Source: Chitinophaga niastensis
GTDB taxonomy: Bacteria > Bacteroidota > Bacteroidia > Chitinophagales > Chitinophagaceae
Length of the DNA stretch: 64,000 nucleotides
Assembly: GCF_003014755.1 (NCBI RefSeq)
Contig: NZ_PYAW01000004.1
Location: 124,001 to 188,000, forward strand
Reading direction: 5' to 3'
The notes below the pieces were generated by a model that was not told the DNA's origin, made no database searches, and saw only the letters and a program-made list of their open reading frames with translations. The translations under genes were made by a program, and so were the position numbers. Within the stretch, counting starts at the first letter, position 1. Each line of letters begins with the position of its first letter. Below, piece by piece: positions 38,616 to 45,912 of the stretch.

Positions 38616-39500
38616 TTATAAATAAATCTGTCCTTCCATTACAATTGTAGAGGAACCGCTAACCCAGATTCCATTTTCGACTACCTTAACGCGAATGGTG
38701 GATGGGTGTTCCACATATTTCCCTTGCAGGATCAGGAAATTCTGGTCTTTTTTGATATAGCCAAGCATTTCAAGATATCCAGCCAGTGGCCCGGCAGCAG
38801 TACCTGTAGCCGGATCTTCATCAATGCCCATTCCGGGATTAAAAAATCTTGTTTCGGCCAGGTATTTTTCACTTGAACTTTTTGTTGTAAATAAATAGCA
38901 GCCTTCAAAACCAAATTTTTCTGATATTTCTTTCAATAAATATTTATGCGAAATGGCTTTTTCAAGAGATGCTAAATCTTTTACGGGTACCATTAAATGC
39001 GGAACCTCTGTTTGCACAATATTGATTGGCCAATCATTTAGCGTAAGATCATCGATGCTTAATCCAACTGCTTCGGAAATCATATCGATTGGGACAGTTC
39101 TGATTACTTCGGCCTGTCTTTGCTTCATGGCAACATAAGGCAATCCATTCTCTTCGGTAATGTTTAGCGGTATCTTTGTGTCCTTTATGAGTACCCAGGG
39201 CTGTTCGCCTTGATTTTTAAAAATATCCCACTTTTTTAATAATGCAAGGCAAACTGCACCAAGCAGGTTGTGCCCGGCGCCGGCAACTTCAAATTTTGCA
39301 GGAGTGAATGACCTCACTTTGAAAACGTTTTGTTCCGTTGAATAATTCACGAAAGAAGTTTCTGAGTAGCCGAATTCACGGGAAATATCATGATACTGTT
39401 CGATAGTAAGTTCGTTTTCGATATACACTACAGAGAGCTGATTACCCTTATATCGCTGGTCTGTAAATACGTCTAATACGTAGTAATCAAGTTTTTTCAT
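38616..39500 (-). CDS. PhzF-family isomerase
   Basis: 294 residues with the two-domain PhzF layout: YYVLDVFTDQRYKGNQLSVV, the catalytic Glu in FGYSETSFV (about residue 46), CysHis-type GAGHNLLG loop, and the second-half signature GMGIDEDPATGTAAGPLAGY. PhzF proteins isomerise or epimerise small molecules, as in phenazine synthesis; most genomic copies have unknown substrates and there are no other phenazine genes here. Divergent from the HxlR regulator 114 bp away, which probably controls it. Confidence 0.93.
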   Translation of the reverse strand: MKKLDYYVLDVFTDQRYKGNQLSVVYIENELTIEQYHDISREFGYSETSFVNYSTEQNVFKVRSFTPAKFEVAGAGHNLLGAVCLALLKKWDIFKNQGEQPWVLIKDTKIPLNITEENGLPYVAMKQRQAEVIRTVPIDMISEAVGLSIDDLTLNDWPINIVQTEVPHLMVPVKDLASLEKAISHKYLLKEISEKFGFEGCYLFTTKSSSEKYLAETRFFNPGMGIDEDPATGTAAGPLAGYLEMLGYIKKDQNFLILQGKYVEHPSTIRVKVVENGIWVSGSSTIVMEGQIYL

Positions 39501-39567
39501 TTGTTTTTTTTGATTTACTGATTAGTAATTGCTCAAAATTAGAACCAAATAGTTTACTTTAGTTATC

Positions 39568-39600
39568 GGTTAACTAATGGTAACTAGTAACCTTTTGTTA
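39568..39600. promoter_or_regulatory. Putative HxlR operator between phzF-like and hxlR-like genes
   Basis: The 114-bp divergent gap contains an imperfect palindrome (GGTAACTAGTAACC, 39579-39592) flanked by GGTTAAC (39568-39574) and GTTAAC (39597-39602). The TTAAC repeats have the form expected for a winged-helix dimer site. Binding is inferred. Confidence 0.45.
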
Positions 39601-39614
39601 ACAGGTCAGTAAAA

Positions 39615-39977
39615 ATGAGAGATAACAAAAGACAAGAAGCAACCTGCGAACAAGAGTTAAATGCCATTCGCGACAGCCTGGAGGTATTGGGTGGGAAATG
39701 GAAATTAAGGATTATGCGTCATCTGAATAATCACATTAATGAAACCAATACATTCAAAAAAATCCAGCGTGGTATTGAGGACATATCTGCAAAAATGCTG
39801 TCGAAGGAACTACAGGATCTGGAGATCAACCTGCTTGTTTCCCGTACAGTGATGAATACAAAACCAATTACCGTGCGGTACGCCATAACAGCATACGGGC
39901 AGAGCGTTTTCCCGGTTACGGAAAGCCTGGTTAACTGGGGATTAAATCATCGCCAAAAGATAAAGCAAAAGGATTAA
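39615..39977 (+). CDS. HxlR-family winged-helix regulator
   Basis: 120 residues. The family core is evident: LEVLGGKWKLRIMRHLNN, FKKIQRGIEDISAKMLSKEL, and the wing PITVRYAITAYGQSVFPVTE. An N-terminal Cys (EATCEQELNAI) could sense oxidants or electrophiles, as in several HxlR members. It is transcribed divergently from the PhzF gene and is the obvious candidate to regulate it. Confidence 0.93.
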   Translation: MRDNKRQEATCEQELNAIRDSLEVLGGKWKLRIMRHLNNHINETNTFKKIQRGIEDISAKMLSKELQDLEINLLVSRTVMNTKPITVRYAITAYGQSVFPVTESLVNWGLNHRQKIKQKD

Positions 39978-40067
39978 GTTTCTGAAACACGAGGGTGATA
40001 TCATTGTAGGAAGAGGAAATGGATGGGCTGGAAACCTAACACACCTCCAATCACAACTCAACATTTT

Positions 40068-40418
40068 ATGATTACAGGGACGCATACAGTTTTGTACAGT
40101 CTGAACCCGGAAGCCGACAGAAACTTCCTTTTAAAAGTTCTTAATCTGACCAACGTTGACGTTGGACACGGATGGCTCATCTTTGGTCTGCCTCCATCAG
40201 AAATAGCAGTTCATCCTGCGGAAACCAATACACCAAGCGAGCTATTCTTATTGTGTGACGACATCCAACATTTCATTCAGCAAATGACTGATGTGAAGAT
40301 TCATTGCGATCCGGTTCAAAATCAAAGATGGGGGTATCTAACTTATTTGACGCTGCCCGGTGGAGGAAAACTTGGAGTCTATGAGCCTCTTCACCCAAGA
40401 CCAGTTCCAATGCCATAA
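40068..40418 (+). CDS. VOC/glyoxalase-superfamily protein
   Basis: 116 residues from ATG 40068 (an ATG at 40023 adds 15 residues without homology). It shows the paired beta-alpha-beta-beta-beta pattern of the VOC fold: HTVLYSLNPEADRNFLLKVL, GWLIFGLPPSEIAVHP, ELFLLCDDIQHFIQQM and GGGKLGVYEPLHPRP. The metal ligands expected in glyoxalases (H at the start, E in the last strand) are plausible at H6 and E107. The reaction is unknown. It follows the HxlR gene after 90 bp and may share its control. Confidence 0.8.
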   Translation: MITGTHTVLYSLNPEADRNFLLKVLNLTNVDVGHGWLIFGLPPSEIAVHPAETNTPSELFLLCDDIQHFIQQMTDVKIHCDPVQNQRWGYLTYLTLPGGGKLGVYEPLHPRPVPMP

Positions 40419-40645
40419 ATACCAATAAGCTTAACATTCGTTCACCCCATCCTCCTTTGGAGGATCAAACCGGATGGTGCTTCAAGGGATGACATGTATT
40501 GCCCCAAAGTACGCTTTAACTCCCTGTGACAGCACAAGGATGACACAAGGAAAGCACCGGAACACCTGTTTGTTGGTGAATTTTAATAAAAGGGTTAAAT
40601 TTATAAAGGAAGCATTTGTTATTTATAGCCCTGAAATCATATCCC

Positions 40646-41146
40646 ATGGCAAGGCTCCGTGATAATTTCCCATTTACAGGTACTATTTCCGGTTGCTGCA
40701 TTTATAAAATGGCAGATAAACATTATTTACGGGCAAAGAGTTCTCTTACTGGCAAGCGGGTGAAAAAAGATCCGGCCTTCCATAAAACCATGGAAAATGC
40801 CGGGCTATTTGGAGTTGCATCAAAGATGGCTTCAGTGGTATACCGGCAACTACAGAAAAAGGATAAGGCACACACCTTATACAGGCAACTAATTGGTAAA
40901 GCACTATGCTTATTACGTGATGGAAAAGACCGCGAAGCTATCTTTGTTATACTACAGGAAACATGTTTGCGGGTAGCTGTCAAGGTTGCCGTAACACCAG
41001 TACGCAGACGGGTTGTTCTCCCTAATAGATTACCGCCGATATGGCGATGTCCGGGGGCGCATAAGAAGAAACAACCGGCATTTATTCACGGTTTCTCATC
41101 AGTAGTACAAGCGTGTTATCATTATAAGAATGAAAAATTAGAGTAA
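40646..41146 (+). CDS. Conserved Bacteroidota hypothetical protein
   Basis: 166 residues from ATG 40646. The order of short motifs, LRDNFPFTGTISGCCIYKM, KDPAFHKTMENAGLFGVAS and ASVVYRQLQKKDKAHTLYRQ, matches a family of uncharacterised Bacteroidota proteins that I recall only by pattern (R-x-x-x-ENxxxFGxAxxA). The C-terminal 50 residues are basic (PVRRRVVLPNRLPPI, AHKKKQ). No signal peptide or membrane segment. Function unknown. A hairpin with 7-bp arms (40449-40465) lies upstream. Confidence 0.65.
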   Translation: MARLRDNFPFTGTISGCCIYKMADKHYLRAKSSLTGKRVKKDPAFHKTMENAGLFGVASKMASVVYRQLQKKDKAHTLYRQLIGKALCLLRDGKDREAIFVILQETCLRVAVKVAVTPVRRRVVLPNRLPPIWRCPGAHKKKQPAFIHGFSSVVQACYHYKNEKLE

Positions 41147-41265
41147 TCAAAAAATTTATTTGACAACAATTAATCACTGATTTACGCAAGTACTCTTATT
41201 AAGCATATTTTTTTGCTGTGGTAAATAGTAGCTATTACAGTTATATAAAAGTTTTAATGTTCAAA

Positions 41266-41601
41266 TTAGGGATTCCAATAAGCACCTACCAGATTACCTT
41301 CATATCTCATAGCCCTCCCTCTGTATTGTAATGTGGTATTTCTGGTCAAATTCGTCCATTCTATATGGTATATGCTACCCTGTTTCGTTATAGTTAACTG
41401 TGCTGTATCATCTCCATTATTAGATTCGAGCCAGGAGGTTCGATATGTTCCTTCAAATGGATCATCTGTAATCTCACTATTGGGAGTCCTTTTGCAAGAT
41501 TCAGTGTAAGAGGTGTCTTCTGTATGTTCAAGGTATTTTGAGGTTAGACATCCATCACCTTCATTTCTGAATGTAAATGCACCAATAAATTCTTTACTCA
41601 T
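41266..41601 (-). CDS. Small hypothetical protein, predicted beta-barrel
   Basis: 111 residues. Alternating hydrophobic strands and Gly turns (FEGTYRTSWLESNNGDDTAQ, YHIEWTNL, RAMRYEGNLVGAYW) suggest a lipocalin- or avidin-like barrel. Two Cys residues lie in the N-terminal third. No signal peptide. Family not recognised. It stands alone between two intergenic stretches. Confidence 0.6.
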   Translation of the reverse strand: MSKEFIGAFTFRNEGDGCLTSKYLEHTEDTSYTESCKRTPNSEITDDPFEGTYRTSWLESNNGDDTAQLTITKQGSIYHIEWTNLTRNTTLQYRGRAMRYEGNLVGAYWNP

Positions 41602-41909
41602 GGATGGAGTTTTAATTAAGCTATGAATATATTGAAGATACTTATAGTACGATTGAGTTGTATTTAGTTTTGAAACATCTATCTGTTTTATTATTATAGA
41701 TTAATCAGGAAATAGTAAGTCCCAATTGTATTTTGAGAGCGCCCATATTGTTGTTCCTATGGCCATGAACTATTAGGTCTAACAGTAAATAATATTTTGA
41801 ATAATATCCTAGTTGTAATTTATTCTTGAATTGCAGCATTTTCATCCCTGTCAAAAACATCCCATTTGTTCTGATACAATTTTTTAGCTTTTAATCTTTT
41901 GCAATCTAA

Positions 41910-42125
41910 ATAGGCTCTTTTCTCTCCCTGTTTAGGAATAAAAACTGGGAAACTGTTCAAGATGGAGTTTACGAAGATATTGAGAAAGCGGTTACGCTTT
42001 TGCCGGATCAATACAAAAGAGTAGAAGCAAATTGGCATTCTTTATTGCAGCAGATATCTTTTTGGGATTTAGCTAAATGGATAGCCTGGTTTATCCTATT
42101 GGTAACAAGTAAAACTGCTTCCTGA
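41910..42125 (+). pseudogene. Possible gene remnant
   Basis: An open frame without a usable start codon reads NWETVQDGVYEDIEKAVTLL and continues PDQYKRVEANWHSLLQQISF to a TGA at 42123. The amphipathic pattern looks protein-like, but there is no start codon and no family was recognised. It may be the end of a decayed gene. The rest of 41602-42179 shows nothing else. Confidence 0.3.
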
Positions 42126-42129
42126 AACT

Positions 42130-42178
42130 GGGGAACCGGCGGCTAAATTTATTATCATTTTGCCGTCGGTCCCCTTTT
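42130..42178. terminator. Terminator hairpin downstream of the lipase gene
   Basis: GC-rich arms (42130-42143 and 42162-42174) pair with one bulge and one mismatch over an 18-nt loop. T residues follow on the plus strand; the leftward lipase gene ends at 42180, so the hairpin lies just beyond its stop. Confidence 0.55.
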
Positions 42179-42179
42179 A

Positions 42180-43127
42180 TTAGCTTTTGGCCCTACAAGT
42201 ACCACCTCCGGCGTTTATGATATTGGGGTTATCATTTCCATTGAGTTTCTCAAGTAGATACAGATAAACCGGTAGCTGGTGTGCGCATCCGAAGGCGGTG
42301 CTTACATTTTTATTATTTGTTGAATCAATCTGGTAGCCCTTAGCGACCTGGGTATAAATGTTAGCACCGTTTTCGTACCACTGCGGAAGGTCTGGAACAA
42401 CATCCGGCTTATTATATACCCGGTAGCTTTCAGTTATGTTCTTGTTGAACGTCCCGGTAAAGGTGCTATCGCCTGTCATTGGCGACGCGTAAGTATACAC
42501 GCAAAGATCTATATCTTTACCCTGTCCGACAGAGACAGCTGCAGCATAATAGGTAATCAACGCGGCTCCCAGGCTATGACCTGTAAGCATTGTTTGTACG
42601 TTTGCGGCATCTTTCATAATAGCTACCGGATTGGCTGCAACAGTTTTTAACGAGATAGGCTTAATTGGATTAGCAGAGCCGGCCGGCAATATGATTTGGC
42701 CTGATTCATAAACATTGTAAAAGCCGGATGGTACTGATGGGTTGCTACTAAACTCTTTAAAGGGGGTTGGAACGAAATAGTTGTCTGCGATGGTTTCAAA
42801 AGAGCTTTCCGTACCACGGATGGCGATCACATATTCCTTGGAGCTGTTATGCTGTGCTATAAAACCGAAATAGACCGGGGTCTTATTCTCCATCATCTGT
42901 ACATTGTACAATACCTGGTAATTTGTCAAAAAGTCCTTGTCTATCAATAGCTGGTAGGTATTATCGTTATAGATATCTGCATACGCCTTCATTGAAGGAT
43001 TTTGTTGTGTTGCCGTATCTTTTTTCTTTACTGCCTGTTTGTAAATAATGTCTGCCAGGTTGACAAACTTGGCGCACTTAACAGCCTCTGACAGGGAAAT
43101 GGATAAAGGTTTTACTTGAGCGTCCAT
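42180..43127 (-). CDS. Class 3 lipase-like alpha/beta hydrolase
   Basis: 315 residues from ATG 43127; an in-frame start at 43256 adds 43 residues without homology. The fungal-type lipase_3 features are EYVIAIRGTESSFETIADNY (oxyanion strand), TMLTGHSLGAALITYYAAAV (nucleophile Ser in GHSLG), VYTYASPMTGDSTF and NKPDVVPDLP (Asp), with a late His in AFGCAHQLPVY. This arrangement predicts a triacylglycerol lipase or esterase. No signal peptide is evident, so location is uncertain. Confidence 0.88.
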   Translation of the reverse strand: MDAQVKPLSISLSEAVKCAKFVNLADIIYKQAVKKKDTATQQNPSMKAYADIYNDNTYQLLIDKDFLTNYQVLYNVQMMENKTPVYFGFIAQHNSSKEYVIAIRGTESSFETIADNYFVPTPFKEFSSNPSVPSGFYNVYESGQIILPAGSANPIKPISLKTVAANPVAIMKDAANVQTMLTGHSLGAALITYYAAAVSVGQGKDIDLCVYTYASPMTGDSTFTGTFNKNITESYRVYNKPDVVPDLPQWYENGANIYTQVAKGYQIDSTNNKNVSTAFGCAHQLPVYLYLLEKLNGNDNPNIINAGGGTCRAKS

Positions 43128-43421
43128 AGAGAAATGGTTTTGAGGGTGAAGAATAAATTTATTATTGAGGTATAATAAATGCATACTACTCATGTAAGGA
43201 CTGCAAACTAATTTTTTTTTCTTATCCAACGAAATAATTTTCCAATCATGTATCAAAACACACCTTCATTATATCCAGCTTGATCCCTGCGGTTTTAACT
43301 GTAGCAAACACTGATTGAGTTATATTCAGCATGCACCCTATTATTAGTTCGAATAAAACAGAGAAAATAAAAAAAACATAAACCCTTTCTGATAAATAAT
43401 TTCAAGGATTTAAAAAATAAA

Positions 43422-43499
43422 TCCGGGTGGCAGGATTACAACCTGCGACCTTGCCGCTTACAGCGGTACGCGATATCATAACACGATGCCATGACCCAA
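43422..43499 (-). pseudogene. Decayed tRNA, probably tRNA-Thr(TGT)
   Basis: Read on the minus strand, the T stem (GCAGG / CCTGC) is intact but the loop is TTGTAAT instead of TTCGAAT. The anticodon stem CCGC/GCGG encloses only five loop bases (TGTAA), as if two bases were lost from CTTGTAA. The acceptor pairs as TTGGGTC with CACCCGG through two G-T pairs and one mismatch. A functional tRNA is unlikely. Confidence 0.5.
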
Positions 43500-43723
43500 T
43501 AACCAACGCGATATGCCTCGTTTTTTAATTTGTTTCTCCAAATGGAGCGCCTCTTGTCTGGCTCCACATGGTATTACTTGAATGAGCCGCCATGGCACTC
43601 CATACCGCGTGCTTGTCGTAGATCTTGAATTGTGCTTATTTAACCGGGTAGAAACATTGGTTGTTTCTCCTACATAGTAACGTTCTGTACTACTGCTTTG
43701 AGGATATAAACATCATGAGGCAT
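43476..43723 (-). pseudogene. Frameshifted GIY-YIG nuclease-family gene
   Basis: From ATG 43723 the frame reads MPHDVYILKA and is then out of register. One extra A in the CTCAAAGC stretch near 43700 would give VYILKSSSTERYYVGETTNV, an intact GIY-YIG start. The shifted frame continues STRYGVPWRLIQV, EALHLEKQIKKRGISRWL to a TGA at 43478-43476. It ends inside the decayed tRNA. GIY-YIG proteins of this small type in Bacteroidota often adjoin tRNA genes. Confidence 0.75.
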
Positions 43724-43746
43724 AACAAACAAAATTTACTAAAAAT

Positions 43747-43780
43747 AAAGAAGCCTACTCGTTTCTGAGTAGGCTTCTTT
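43747..43780. terminator. Terminator hairpin
   Basis: A perfect 14-bp stem (43747-43760 with 43767-43780) with a 6-nt loop. It lies upstream of the broken GIY-YIG gene and probably isolates it from the reductase gene at 43967. Confidence 0.7.
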
Positions 43781-43966
43781 CTCTAAAAAGACCTGGCTGT
43801 ACAATTTTCGAACCATTTTTTTACTGACTTTGCCGCAACCACACCCTAACAATGTCGTATTCAGCCCTTTTATTAAAGCGAAGCGTTTTTTATCTTTATA
43901 GTCAAAAATCCTGAAAAATGATCAGCATCACCTGAGCCGAAAGAAATTAAAACTAAAAGCAATCCA

Positions 43967-44521
43967 ATGAGAAAGTTAATCTACGCAATCAACCTTACCA
44001 TAGATGGTTGCTTCGACCATACTAAAGTGATTGGCGATGAAGCAATGCTTGAATATTGGACGCACGTCTTGCGGGAAGCCGACCTGCTCGTTTATGGGCG
44101 CATCACCTATCAATTGATGGTTCCTTATTGGCCTGATGTCGCAAAAAACCATTCTATGGCAAAAGCAGAGAACGATTTTGCTGACACATTTGATTCCCTC
44201 GACAAAGTTGTTTTCTCCCGATCGTTAGAGAGGGCTGAAGATAAAAAAACGAGAATTGTTCGTACGGATCTTCAAGACGAAATACTCAAATTGAAACAAC
44301 AAGAAGGCAGGGATATTTTACTCGGTGGCGTGGCCCTCCCTTCGCAACTGATAGCGCTGGGCCTGGTCGATGAATTTCTTTTTGTTATACATCCAGTCAT
44401 TGCAGGAGAAGGGAAACGGTTGATGGAAGGCATTGACCTTCAGGAAAGATTACAATTAAGACTAGTTGAGTCAAAGATTCTTAAATCAGGATGTGTGGCG
44501 CTTCGTTACTTGAAACAGTGA
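43967..44521 (+). CDS. Dihydrofolate reductase-family (RibD C-terminal-like) protein
   Basis: 184 residues. The fold is recognised from RKLIYAINLTIDGCFDHTKV, ADLLVYGRITYQLMVPYWP, KVVFSRSLERAED and DILLGGVALPSQLIALGLVD, then FLFVIHPVIAGEGKRLM. Members bind NADPH and reduce small molecules; the actual substrate is unknown. It is a single-gene unit. Confidence 0.92.
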   Translation: MRKLIYAINLTIDGCFDHTKVIGDEAMLEYWTHVLREADLLVYGRITYQLMVPYWPDVAKNHSMAKAENDFADTFDSLDKVVFSRSLERAEDKKTRIVRTDLQDEILKLKQQEGRDILLGGVALPSQLIALGLVDEFLFVIHPVIAGEGKRLMEGIDLQERLQLRLVESKILKSGCVALRYLKQ

Positions 44522-44736
44522 GAGAAAAATCTGCGACAGGAGCGATATTAGATTTTCGTATTATGTCTGGCGATGAGAATTCGTCAATAAATGCAAACAA
44601 AAAAGCTGTCCGAGATATGTTCGAACAGCTTCTAAAGCTGGATAGAAATGCATTCAATTTATATGTTTTTACAAAATGAGCACTCGAATGGAATTGGATT
44701 AAGGGTTGTATTAGTACCCCTAAAGCTGATAGCTTT

Positions 44737-45135
44737 TTACCTAACGAACTCTCGCAGCGGCTCCTGTCGATAGGAAACCTTATCCACGATCAGCCATTTT
44801 CCGTCTAATTTTATCAGGTTAAATCGATCAATGAACCGAAAGGTGGCAAAAGTCAATTGCACGTGGGCTGACCCGGTATCTCCGTCCCAGGTATATGAAA
44901 GAAGTTCGGGTTGACATTCCTGTAATGTTGCTTGGGCAACCAGGTCCAGGTATTGCGGCAGTGTCCACTGAATCAACTTTCCCTCTATGATGGTCCTGAT
45001 GTACGCATCGGAGTGAAAGGCCCCCCGGAGCCTTTCGATGTCTTTTATCGGACGCCCTTGAAGATAATCGTTAAGAGTAAGTTGGATCAAATGCTTTTCC
45101 TCTTCTACTCCGACTTTGCTTGTTACAGTTTCCAT
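44737..45135 (-). CDS. NTF2-like / putative lumazine-binding protein
   Basis: 132 residues. The sequence LIQLTLNDYLQGRPIKDIER, LRGAFHSDAYIR, YLDLVAQA, TFATFRFIDRFNLIKLDGKW and LIVDKVSYR follow the cone-shaped NTF2-like fold of the Lumazine_bd_2 group. These are small ligand-binding or isomerase-like proteins. It lies just left of the proposed island boundary, read leftward. Confidence 0.85.
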   Translation of the reverse strand: METVTSKVGVEEEKHLIQLTLNDYLQGRPIKDIERLRGAFHSDAYIRTIIEGKLIQWTLPQYLDLVAQATLQECQPELLSYTWDGDTGSAHVQLTFATFRFIDRFNLIKLDGKWLIVDKVSYRQEPLREFVR

Positions 45136-45285
45136 GGTTTTTTGTCACAAATCTACTTATATTGTTTTCAAACCTCCAAATGTACATTCGGAAAAAAATG
45201 GCTGTTTAAGTGTTTTACCTGCAGTAGATAAGCTTAATCACGATCCGTATATATCATCATATCATTGGTCATCACCAGCAAAACA

Positions 45286-45320
45286 AAACCCGCAGCAATA
45301 GCTGCGGGTTTCTTTTCATT
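45286..45320. terminator. Terminator hairpin at the left edge of the island
   Basis: Perfect 11-bp stem (45286-45296 with 45301-45311), AATA loop, then CTTTTC. It stands directly before a 13-bp copy of the tRNA-Pro 3' end, the same order of elements as at the intact tRNA (terminator 55053-55083, then tRNA). Confidence 0.75.
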
Positions 45321-45331
45321 TGTCGGGACGA

Positions 45332-45344
45332 CAACCCGACGCCC
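45332..45344 (-). repeat. 13-bp copy of the tRNA-Pro 3' end (candidate att site)
   Basis: GTCGGGACGACAA is identical to the first 13 bases (plus strand) at the 3' end of the intact tRNA-Pro at 55086-55098, in the same orientation and also preceded by a terminator hairpin. Beyond base 13 the match ends. This is what a tRNA-targeting integration event would leave at the far end of its insert. Confidence 0.45.
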
Positions 45345-45398
45345 TGATATCGTAATTGTCTGAATTTCAATATCTTGTGTCAATAACTTTAAACCTAC

Positions 45399-45495
45399 TC
45401 ACTGTTTTACTCTGGCCACTAAAAGAACGTTACAGGGCGAAAGTAATTAATATGTGAGAATCTTCCAAATGGTATCAATTTATATGATCTTGGAC
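45399..45495 (+). repeat. Dispersed repeat, copy 2
   Basis: Aligns along about 96 bp with 32629-32724: CACTGTTTTA, CTGGCCACTAAAAGAA, GGGCGAAA and ATGATCTTG are shared, with divergence between. No open frame of a transposase is present nearby. Confidence 0.6.
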
Positions 45496-45572
45496 GAAAA
45501 AAAGTATTATTGTTTCAGGATATTGAATTTTATATATCTCTTTCCGATCAGCTTTGACCATAGGTATTTTAG

Positions 45573-45743
45573 AATTATATTGGAAGATTAGGCTCTCATT
45601 ATTTTGTCATCTATTTCTTTAAGTGCTATTATTTTGAAGATGATTCGATGTTGGCCGATCAACCATTATCAGAGGCTGAATATAGCGGAGATGATATTAT
45701 TCCGTCAGAAGAATTTGAAATTATTTGGAATCAACAAAAATAG
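45573..45743 (+). pseudogene. Possible truncated gene end
   Basis: A 56-codon frame without a start ends in an acidic, protein-like tail (EDDSMLADQPLSEAEYSGDD, then IPSEEFEIIWNQQK). It follows the dispersed repeat and lies within the scar-like gap 45136-45912. No family recognised; probably a decayed gene fragment. Confidence 0.3.
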
Positions 45744-45912
45744 ATGCTGGAAGGTACCCGGCAAGAAGACGTTTACACCCGGAACCGGTAGCCTTTAAAA
45801 ATTATTGATAAAATGCCTAACTTCATTGGCTATACGCAGACAGGGCTTATATGAGGAATCAGGACAGCCCTGAATTGGTGATTTGTTTTTAAAGGCGATT
45901 TAGATCCAGGTT

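Noticed and set aside
41820-42038. 72-codon minus-strand frame
   Set aside because: It is antisense to a more protein-like frame at 41910-42125 and has odd composition.
44491-44679. 62-codon plus-strand frame overlapping the reductase gene end
   Set aside because: Out of frame with the reductase and without any recognised motif.
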